A stretch of 17,276 nucleotides of DNA, from positions 1 to 17,276 of the forward strand of contig JAYVSU010000054.1 of the NCBI GenBank assembly GCA_043775055.1, written 5' to 3'. The notes beneath the pieces are model-generated. The model did no database searches and had not been told where the DNA came from. It saw only the letters and a program-made list of their open reading frames with translations. This stretch comes from Aalborgiella sp043775055. GTDB taxonomy: Bacteria > Pseudomonadota > Gammaproteobacteria > Burkholderiales > Burkholderiaceae_C. The translations under genes and the position numbers were made by a program. Below, in pieces: positions 7,846 to 13,875 of the stretch (position 1 is the stretch's first letter; each line of letters starts with the position of its first letter).

Positions 7846-7854
7846 TGGTATACT
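7846..7854 (+). promoter_or_regulatory. extended -10 promoter of the pcm-like/tolC pair
   Basis: TGGTATACT combines an extended TGn element (7846-7848) with a five-of-six -10 box TATACT (7849-7854). Transcription would start around 7861, about 42 bases before the ATG at 7903. No clear -35 is seen, which is usual for extended -10 promoters. It would let tolC be expressed independently of the regulated efflux operon. Confidence 0.5.
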
Positions 7855-7902
7855 CCCCCCACTATATAAACTGCGATTGAATCGCTTTTAGGAGTTAGCT
7901 GA

Positions 7903-8559
7903 ATGAATATCGAACAAGCCCGTTTCAACATGATTGAGCAACAAATCCGTCCTTGGGATGTGTTGGATGCGCACGTATTACAACTGTTGGCTGTGGTGAG
8001 GCGTGAAGATTTCGTGCCTTTGGCGCACAAAGCTTTGGCATTCGTCGACATGGAAATTCCATTGGGCAAAGGTATCGGCCAATCCATGCTGTCGCCAAAA
8101 GTTGAAGCACGTATGCTGCAAGACTTGAATGTACAAAAACACGAAAAAGTCTTGGAAATTGGCACTGGCTCTGGTTACATGGCGGCGCTCTTGGCGCACC
8201 GCGCACAGTTTGTAACGACTTTAGAAATTGACGCTGATATCGCCAAAACTGCCAGCCAGAACTTAGAGCGAGCAGACGTCTACAACGCCAAAGTGGTGCA
8301 TGCTGACGGTAGCAAAGCCTTTGGCAATGATGCTTTTGATGTGATTGTGCTCAGTGGTTCTGTGGCTCACATCCCAGAATCCTTGCTACAGCAACTCAAA
8401 ATTGGCGGACGTTGCATGTCCATCGTGGGGAATGAACCCATGATGCGCGCCACATTGGTGAAACGCATCAGCCAGACTTCATTTGAAACTCAGCAAAGCT
8501 GGGATACAGTCGCGCCGCGCCTGCAAGGCTTTGCTGAAACACCGCGCTTTGTTTTTTAA
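7903..8559 (+). CDS. protein-L-isoaspartate O-methyltransferase-like protein (tolC-linked)
   Basis: SAM-dependent methyltransferase fold of 218 residues related to Pcm, which methylates damaged L-isoaspartyl residues for repair. Motif I is VLEIGTGSGYMAALLA (83-98), with the SAM-ribose acidic residue in TLEID (Glu108), and a later IGGRCMSIVG strand. The region where true Pcm enzymes carry the substrate-binding TISQP-type motif reads GKGIGQSMLSPKVEARM (55-71), so the repair substrate may not be conserved. The start has a strong AGGAG (7890-7894) eight bases upstream. tolC begins 21 bases after its stop, so the two are probably co-transcribed. Pcm-like genes beside tolC are, to my knowledge, recurrent in proteobacteria; the functional link is unclear. 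Confidence 0.85.
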   Translation: MNIEQARFNMIEQQIRPWDVLDAHVLQLLAVVRREDFVPLAHKALAFVDMEIPLGKGIGQSMLSPKVEARMLQDLNVQKHEKVLEIGTGSGYMAALLAHRAQFVTTLEIDADIAKTASQNLERADVYNAKVVHADGSKAFGNDAFDVIVLSGSVAHIPESLLQQLKIGGRCMSIVGNEPMMRATLVKRISQTSFETQQSWDTVAPRLQGFAETPRFVF

Positions 8560-8580
8560 CGCCACTGCATGAGGCTATTT

Positions 8581-9909
8581 ATGAATAAGTTTCGACTCCC
8601 AGCACTTTTATCCCTCACTTTCGCATTGTCTACAGCAGGTATGTTGTCTGCGCATGCGCAAAGCCTGACTGAGTTATACACGGCAGCGCGTAGCTATGAC
8701 GCTACTTACCAATCAGCATTGTCGCAATCTAACGCAACCCTTGCCCGTGGCGAACAAGCTAAAGCCAGTGTTTGGCCAGTCGCCGCCTTGCAAGCAGGCG
8801 CGTCACGCACCAATGTAGACGTTGCTGGCGCACCTGCAACCATCAACTATGGCAGTCAAAACATCACTTTAGTCGCCTCGCAACCTTTGTACCGTCCAGC
8901 TAACTGGGCGAGCTACGAGCAAGGTGACAAGCAGGCAGCCATCGCGCAAGCACAGCTGGTTGCTGCTGAGCAAGACTTGATCATCCGTGCCACCCAAACC
9001 TATTTTGATGTGCTAGCTGCGCAAGATACTTTGACGTTTGTTCAGGCGCAAAAGGCGGCTGTAGCTGAGCAATTGGCCTCTGCCAAACGAAATTTTGAAG
9101 TCGGTACATCCACCATCACCGACACCCGAGAAGCACAGGCTCGCTTTGACTTAACAACTGCACAAGAAATTGCGGCAGAAAACGATGTCCGTGTGAAGAA
9201 GATGGCCTTGGATCAATTGGTTGGCAAAAGCAACACCCAGCCCAAAGCCTTGGTCGTACCTGTAGAACTGCCTCAACTCGCGCCCAATGATGTAAGCACT
9301 TGGGTTGCACGGACAGAAGCCGGACACCCCAGTATTGAGCAAGCACGTTTAGCTTTAGAGGTGGCCAAACTAGAAACAGCCAAAGCTGAGGCTGGCCACA
9401 AACCGACACTCGACTTGAATGCCAATTACGGTGCTAACCGCAATTTAGGCACATCAACCAGCACCGCGACGACGCGCAGCAATGCAGGCTCTGTTGGCCT
9501 GGCATTCAATTTGCCTCTTTTTGCAGGCTTTGCTGTACAAAACCGAGTTAAAGAAACCTTGGCCTTGGAGGACAAAGCCACTTCAGACTTGGACAATGCC
9601 AAGCGCAGCGTGGCGCAAGCGACCCGTGCTGCTTTCTACGGTGTGCAATCTGGGCTGAGTGCCGTCAAAGCTTTTGAAGCTGCCGAGGCTTCTAGCCAAA
9701 GCGCTTTGGATGCCAATAAATTGGGTTACCAAGTGGGTGTGCGTATCAACATTGACGTGCTGAACTCGCAAAGTCAATTGTTCCAAACCAAACGTGACCT
9801 AGCCAAAGCACGCTACGATGTGTTGGTTGGTGGCCTAAAACTCCGCCAAGCCAACGGCACACTCAAAGCGGAAGATTTAGCACCGGTTAACAGCTTGTTA
9901 GCGAAGTAA
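8581..9909 (+). CDS. tolC: TolC-family outer-membrane channel protein
   Basis: Trimeric outer-membrane efflux duct with a long periplasmic tunnel, partner of RND and ABC exporters. The ATG at 8581 is chosen over the in-frame ATG at 8569 because GAGG lies about seven bases upstream and the product (442 residues) then begins directly with a signal peptide, MNKFRLPALLSLTF... ending AHA, cleaved before QSL (after residue 26). The mature part shows two outer-membrane efflux protein repeats rich in Ala/Gln coiled-coil sequence: LTELYTAARSYDATYQSALS at the start, and LGYQVGVRINIDVLNSQSQL near the end, the usual TolC motif. The neighbour waaA converges from the other strand. Confidence 0.95.
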   Translation: MNKFRLPALLSLTFALSTAGMLSAHAQSLTELYTAARSYDATYQSALSQSNATLARGEQAKASVWPVAALQAGASRTNVDVAGAPATINYGSQNITLVASQPLYRPANWASYEQGDKQAAIAQAQLVAAEQDLIIRATQTYFDVLAAQDTLTFVQAQKAAVAEQLASAKRNFEVGTSTITDTREAQARFDLTTAQEIAAENDVRVKKMALDQLVGKSNTQPKALVVPVELPQLAPNDVSTWVARTEAGHPSIEQARLALEVAKLETAKAEAGHKPTLDLNANYGANRNLGTSTSTATTRSNAGSVGLAFNLPLFAGFAVQNRVKETLALEDKATSDLDNAKRSVAQATRAAFYGVQSGLSAVKAFEAAEASSQSALDANKLGYQVGVRINIDVLNSQSQLFQTKRDLAKARYDVLVGGLKLRQANGTLKAEDLAPVNSLLAK

Positions 9910-9914
9910 CAAAC

Positions 9915-9975
9915 TAAGCGCTTTATCAACTAACGCTTAACAACGGCCAAAATCGCTTCTGCGGTTTTGGCCGTT
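9915..9975. terminator. tandem hairpins at the convergent tolC/waaA ends
   Basis: The main hairpin is 9942-9975. AACGGCCAAAA (9942-9952) pairs perfectly with TTTTGGCCGTT (9965-9975); inside, a T-G pair and CGC/GCG close a TTCT tetraloop, giving a 15-bp stem. It lies within the last codons of waaA and 33 bases after the tolC stop. A weaker stem, TAAGCG (9915-9920) with CGCTTA (9934-9939), lies in front of it. The position between convergent genes suggests a bidirectional terminator or a 3'-end stabiliser. No downstream U-tract is present on the plus strand, so the mechanism is uncertain, although the A4/T4 run at the stem could supply one for reverse transcription. Confidence 0.6.
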
Positions 9976-11300
9976 GCGCCTTGATGGGCTACTGAAAACG
10001 CCAAAGCTGCCGTGCGCGCCGCTAACAAGGCTTGGCTGTCTCTGGCTAAATCAATGGCAGCGTCAACCGCTTGCGGCATGGCTTCAACGTGGCAAGCAGC
10101 TCCCGCCTGCACGGCTAACTCTGCTGCTTCGGCAAAATTGAAGGTGGACGGCCCCATCAGCACTGGGCAAGCGCAGGCTGCGGCTTCAATCAAATTTTGC
10201 CCACCGAGGGGCTCAAAACTCCCACCCAACAACGCCACATCGCTCAAACCGTAATACAGCGCCATCTCGCCCAAGCTGTCGCCCAGCCAGATAGTGGTTT
10301 CAGTTTTAATTTCGGTTTTAGTCTCTGTTTCTGGTGTTTCTTGCCACTGAGATCGTCTAGAAACTTTGAAACCGTGCGACTCGATCAAACTGGCGACTTG
10401 GTCAAACCGCTGCGGATGGCGTGGCACGATCAGCCATTGGATTTGATTAATTGCTACATTTTTAATAGCTAAATTATCAGAATATTCGCTGTCTACAGCC
10501 AAATTTAAGTCTTTTTTCTGCAAAAATTGCAAGAATTGCAGCTCTTCCCCCTCGCGCGAGCTGGCAAACATCACCACGGGTCGGCCGAACTTGTCGCGCC
10601 AGCTTCGTCCTTGAGCCAAGAGCGAAGCATCTATGGGTGCATCAAACTTGAGATTACCAAAAACACCTTTAACGGGTGCACCCAATGCCTCAAAACGCTG
10701 AGCATCAGCCTTGCTTTGCGCCCAAACTGCCGTTAACGATTGATACGCAGGCCGCGCCAGCCACGCAAAACGCAGCGTCGCACGGTATGACTTGTCGCTC
10801 AATCGCGCATTCGCCATGACCAAAGGCACGCCAAATTGCGCACACATTGCTGCCATATTCGGGTACAACTCGGTTTCCATCAAGATGCCGACACAGGGTT
10901 TGAATTGCTGAAGAAAACGCGCTGGCGCCGCTGGTGTGTCCCAAGCCTGCCAAACTTGCACATCGCCCGCTTGCAGTAATTTCTGCCCTTCAGCGCGCCC
11001 GGTGGCCGTGCCATGCGTGAGCAGCAGCTTCATACTAGGAAACCGCAGACGCAACGCAGCAATCAACACGCCCGCCACCCGTGTTTCGCCCAAAGAAACG
11101 GCATGGATCCAAACAAAACTTTGGCTCTTGGGCATTGATTGGCTTGCAGCGACAATCTCAGAAGAATAGTGGCCAAAGCGCTCTTCAACATTGATCACAT
11201 AACCCGGCTCTGCCAAACCACGGCGCGCCAGTTTGCGCCTTAAAAAGGGCTGCAAGCACCACATGACTACAGAATAAGCAGAGCGGGTGAGCGTGCGCAT
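9930..11300 (-). CDS. waaA: 3-deoxy-D-manno-octulosonic acid (Kdo) transferase
   Basis: Adds Kdo from CMP-Kdo to lipid A precursor at the inner membrane, beginning the LPS core (GT30 family). The 456-residue product starts with a hydrophobic anchor (SAYSVVMWCLQPFL). It carries the conserved ERFG (40-43), WIHAVSLGE (64-72), LLTHGTATGR (92-101), METELYPN (141-148), VPRHPQRFD (292-300), LGDSLGEMALYYGLSD (339-354), GGSFEPLGGQN (359-369) and FNFAEAAE (387-394). E. coli WaaA has about 425 residues; the excess here maps to two places: residues 266-285 encoded by a dispersed repeat, and a Thr/Glu/Lys tandem at 321-336. It is the third gene of an operon, 13 bases after waaC. No Shine-Dalgarno is evident before the ATG, suggesting translational coupling. 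Formerly kdtA. Confidence 0.96.
   Translation of the reverse strand: MRTLTRSAYSVVMWCLQPFLRRKLARRGLAEPGYVINVEERFGHYSSEIVAASQSMPKSQSFVWIHAVSLGETRVAGVLIAALRLRFPSMKLLLTHGTATGRAEGQKLLQAGDVQVWQAWDTPAAPARFLQQFKPCVGILMETELYPNMAAMCAQFGVPLVMANARLSDKSYRATLRFAWLARPAYQSLTAVWAQSKADAQRFEALGAPVKGVFGNLKFDAPIDASLLAQGRSWRDKFGRPVVMFASSREGEELQFLQFLQKKDLNLAVDSEYSDNLAIKNVAINQIQWLIVPRHPQRFDQVASLIESHGFKVSRRSQWQETPETETKTEIKTETTIWLGDSLGEMALYYGLSDVALLGGSFEPLGGQNLIEAAACACPVLMGPSTFNFAEAAELAVQAGAACHVEAMPQAVDAAIDLARDSQALLAARTAALAFSVAHQGATAKTAEAILAVVKR
10293..10340 (-). repeat. 12-nt tandem repeat inside waaA (Thr-Glu-x-Lys units)
   Basis: Codons 321-336 of waaA read ETPETETKTEIKTETT. At the DNA level the units ACAGAGACTAAA, ACCGAAATTAAA and the partial ACTGAAACC repeat with a 12-nt period. 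The segment sits just before the conserved WLGDSLGE block. It is strongly hydrophilic and low in complexity, unlike the surrounding enzyme sequence, and probably forms a disordered surface loop. Confidence 0.7.
10445..10503 (-). repeat. dispersed AT-rich hairpin repeat, copy 2 (in frame inside waaA)
   Basis: On the minus strand this starts TTTGGCTGTAGAC, like copy 1 at 846-904, and aligns with it ungapped over 59 bp with 42 identities. The hairpin core is GCTAT-TAAAAAT-GTAGC (plus-strand 10453-10469), in which one arm differs by a change that keeps a G-T pair. It encodes residues 266-285, from the Asn of LNLAVDSEYS to the second Asn of NVAIN, all without a stop. It is clearly AT-richer than the flanking waaA sequence and lies immediately before the VPRHPQR strand of the C-terminal domain. 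Confidence 0.7.
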
Positions 11301-11313
11301 GGGCAGATTTGGC

Positions 11314-12363
11314 TTAAGTTTTCAGCTTATGCTTAAGATTCAGCCAAGCCGTCCACACCGCATCCACAGACGGCGTGGGCTGTGCAAAAACAGCCACCTG
11401 TCGCGCTGAAGCAGCATCTGGTGCCGACACGGGGCCCGTACGCCAAGCTGTGTCAAAGTTGTAGATTTGCACATGTGGCAAGTCTAATGCGACGGCGATG
11501 TGGCTCAGGCCACTGTCCACGCCGATGACGCCATGGCTGCCTGCTAAGGCATCGGTCAAAGCATCCAAACCTAGCCGAGGCCAAACCACGGCTTGAACGC
11601 CCAGCTTGTTCAATTCATCAGCGATCGTGTGGCTACGCTGCTCCTCACCATCGCTGCCATGCGCCAAGGCGATGCCGTAACCCTGCGCGTTGAGGCGTTG
11701 CCCCAGTTCTACCCAATGGCTCACAGGCCAAAGCTTGTCAGAACGTGAACTACCGTGCGCAAAGACGATAACAGGCTTTCCCAGAGAATCACTTTTTGCT
11801 ATGTTATTTATAGCTGACTTATCAATATTTACGCCGGCTAAGAGGCCAAATGAGGGGTAAAACTGACTATTTTCCGGCAAAAGATAACCCAAAGCGCTGG
11901 CGCACAGCGCCCGCGCACGCTGCACCGCGTGGATGCGCGGTGTGAGCGGAATCGCCACATCAGCCACCCAGCGGGTAGGCGCTTCGTGGCTTGAACCTTC
12001 GGTGCGGTTGGCCATGGCAAAACGTTTGCCATTAGGCGTCAATTTGGCCATCCAAGCCACAAACGCGGACTTGGTCAAACCTTGCGCATCAATCACCGCG
12101 TCATAGGACTCTTGCTGCAAAGCGGCTTTACAGGCACGCCACTCACGCCGCGTTTGGGCAGAGAAAGCTGCTTTACGCCACTTGCGCAAGTCGCAGCTGA
12201 TGACGCGATTCACCCCATGGCAGCGCTGCACAATGCCTGCAAATGCCCCTTCCACCGCCCAGTCAATCTGGGCGTTTGGGTAGGCGCGCAGGATGTCTTG
12301 CACCGCTGGCATGGTGTGCAGCACGTCGCCCAAAGACGACAGCTTGACGATCAGTATTTTCAC
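11314..12363 (-). CDS. waaC: lipopolysaccharide heptosyltransferase I
   Basis: Transfers the first L-glycero-D-manno-heptose onto Kdo in the inner core (GT9 family, GT-B fold, cytoplasmic face of the inner membrane). The 349-residue product begins MKILIVKLSSLGDVLHTMPA, the N-terminal signature. It has IDAQGLTKSAFVAW (91-104), FAHGSSRSDKLWP (201-213) and the nucleotide-sugar-binding VIGVDSGLSHIAVALD near the C-terminus. E. coli WaaC is about 320 residues; part of the excess is residues 176-192, encoded by a dispersed repeat between the two domains. The start codon is GTG. It lies 20 bases after the phosphomutase gene and 13 before waaA, so one LPS core operon is likely. Formerly rfaC. Confidence 0.94.
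   Translation of the reverse strand: MKILIVKLSSLGDVLHTMPAVQDILRAYPNAQIDWAVEGAFAGIVQRCHGVNRVISCDLRKWRKAAFSAQTRREWRACKAALQQESYDAVIDAQGLTKSAFVAWMAKLTPNGKRFAMANRTEGSSHEAPTRWVADVAIPLTPRIHAVQRARALCASALGYLLPENSQFYPSFGLLAGVNIDKSAINNIAKSDSLGKPVIVFAHGSSRSDKLWPVSHWVELGQRLNAQGYGIALAHGSDGEEQRSHTIADELNKLGVQAVVWPRLGLDALTDALAGSHGVIGVDSGLSHIAVALDLPHVQIYNFDTAWRTGPVSAPDAASARQVAVFAQPTPSVDAVWTAWLNLKHKLKT
11790..11838 (-). repeat. dispersed AT-rich hairpin repeat, copy 3 (in frame inside waaC)
   Basis: On the minus strand the element begins GCCGGCGTA, identical to the corresponding nine bases of copy 1 (855-863), and aligns with that copy at 33 of 49 positions without gaps. The hairpin core is GCTAT-AAATAAC-ATAGC (plus-strand 11798-11814). 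It spans codons 176-192 exactly in phase (AGVNIDKSAINNIAKSD), between the heptosyltransferase N- and C-terminal domains. The base composition is markedly AT-rich compared with the rest of waaC. Confidence 0.7.
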
Positions 12364-12383
12364 AAACGTGGATGGTGCTTCGC

Positions 12384-13787
12384 TTAATGAGCCGCAGCCT
12401 CAATCTTGGCATCTGGCTTGACACGCTGCAGCAACGCCAGCATCTCGCCCTCAATTCTGTGCAAAGCAGCTTCTGTATGACCTTCAAAGCGCAACACCAG
12501 CACCGGTGTGGTGTTGGAGCCGCGCAGCAAACCAAAACCATCAGGCCAATCAACCCGCAGGCCGTCGATGGTGCTGATCACGGCGGGGGCAGCAAAAGTG
12601 CTGGGCGCCAAGGCCACGGCCTGCGTGATCAAAGCTGGCGACTCGCCCTCAGCGCATTTCACGTTCAATTCTGGCGTAGAAAAACTGTTCGGCAAGGCGT
12701 TCAACACCGCATTGGCATCCGGCGATTTGCTCAAAATCTCTAACAGCCGGCAACCTGCATACGTGCCGTCGTCAAAACCGTACCAGCGCTCTTTGAAGAA
12801 GATGTGGCCGCTCATCTCGCCTCCCAGTGGCGCTTGGCCACCGTTTTTTTCGATTTCTTTCATCTTCGCTTTGATGAGCGAGTGACCAGTTTTGAACATC
12901 AGCGGCACACCGCCAGCCGCTGCAATAGCTGGTGCCAAGCGCTGCGAACATTTCACGTCAAACAAAATCGTCCCACCCGGCACGCGGCTGAGCACGTCTT
13001 GGGCAAAGAGCACCATCTGGCGGTCTGGGTAAATATTGGTGCCGTCTTGGGTGACGATGCCCAAACGGTCGCCATCACCGTCAAAAGCCAAGCCCAGTTC
13101 GGCACCGCTGCTGGCAAGCGCGGCCATCAAGTCTTTCAAATTCTCAGGCTTGCTCGGGTCGGGGTGGTGGTTGGGGAAGTTGCCATCGACCTCGCTGAAC
13201 AGCTCAATCACCTCGCAACCCAGTGCGCGGAACAAGTCCGGGGCAGACGCGCCAGCAATGCCATTGCCAGAGTCAATCACGATTTTCATCGGGCGGGCCA
13301 ATTTGATGTCGGAGGTTATGCGCGCAGTGTAAGCTGGCAGCACATTGACGTGGCGCACGCTGCCGCCGGCTTTCAGCGTCCAATTCTCAAGCTCCATCAT
13401 GCGGCACAGGGCTTGAATTTCATCGCCGTAAATGGCGCGGCCACCCATCACCATTTTGAAGCCGTTGTAATCTTTCGGGTTGTGGCTGCCGGTGACTTGG
13501 ATGCCGCTTTTGCAAAGCGTGTTGGCCGCAAAGTACAGCATCGGCGTGGTGACCATGCCGGCGTCAATCACCTCAATGCCTGCGGCTTGCAAACCACGAA
13601 TCAAAGCTGCCGCCAACGAGGAGCCGCTCAAGCGCCCGTCGCGCCCCACAGCGACGGCTTTTTCGCCTTCAGCCAATGCAGTGCTGCCAAATGCCTTGCC
13701 CAAAGCCTCGGCAACGTCTTCATTGATAGTTGATGGCACGATGCCGCGAATGTCGTAAGCTTTGAAAATGGAGGCCGTAACAATCAT
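12384..13787 (-). CDS. phosphomannomutase/phosphoglucomutase (AlgC/ManB type)
   Basis: Alpha-D-phosphohexomutase interconverting hexose 6- and 1-phosphates (Man-6-P/Man-1-P, Glc-6-P/Glc-1-P), feeding sugar-nucleotide synthesis for LPS and exopolysaccharide. The 467 residues match the AlgC-type length. It has FKAYDIRGIVP (8-18), the phosphoserine loop VTGSHNPKDYNGFK (98-111) with catalytic Ser101, the Mg-binding DGDGDR (236-241), the sugar-specificity loop GEMSGH (323-328) and the phosphate-binding RGSNTTP (422-428). All four active-site elements are intact. It is the first gene of the minus-strand operon with waaC and waaA, so its role in core or O-chain sugar supply fits. Dual Man/Glc specificity is typical of this group but not shown by sequence. 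The ATG at 13787 has only a weak GGGA upstream. Confidence 0.93.
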   Translation of the reverse strand: MIVTASIFKAYDIRGIVPSTINEDVAEALGKAFGSTALAEGEKAVAVGRDGRLSGSSLAAALIRGLQAAGIEVIDAGMVTTPMLYFAANTLCKSGIQVTGSHNPKDYNGFKMVMGGRAIYGDEIQALCRMMELENWTLKAGGSVRHVNVLPAYTARITSDIKLARPMKIVIDSGNGIAGASAPDLFRALGCEVIELFSEVDGNFPNHHPDPSKPENLKDLMAALASSGAELGLAFDGDGDRLGIVTQDGTNIYPDRQMVLFAQDVLSRVPGGTILFDVKCSQRLAPAIAAAGGVPLMFKTGHSLIKAKMKEIEKNGGQAPLGGEMSGHIFFKERWYGFDDGTYAGCRLLEILSKSPDANAVLNALPNSFSTPELNVKCAEGESPALITQAVALAPSTFAAPAVISTIDGLRVDWPDGFGLLRGSNTTPVLVLRFEGHTEAALHRIEGEMLALLQRVKPDAKIEAAAH

Positions 13788-13837
13788 GTTTTAAATCCCG
13801 AAATAACTGAAATTTGATGTAACTATCGATTGTAGGT

Positions 13838-13847
13838 CGCAATTGCG
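13838..13847. promoter_or_regulatory. perfect palindrome between the divergent LPS and DNA-repair genes
   Basis: CGCAATTGCG is a perfect 10-bp dyad, 50 bases upstream of the phosphomutase start and 28 upstream of the alkA-type start. On the minus strand a -10-like TACAAT lies close by, on the phosphomutase side. It could be an operator for either gene; short palindromes also occur by chance. Confidence 0.2.
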
Positions 13848-13875
13848 CACCATTCGCCTAAGGACGTGTCCGAAA

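Noticed and set aside
12804..13733. A 309-codon open frame on the plus strand, opposite the phosphomutase gene.
   Set aside because: It is antisense to a complete, motif-rich enzyme, has no ribosome binding site, and its product is a His/Val/Gln/Ala-rich string without recognisable domains. It is what codon bias on the real strand produces.
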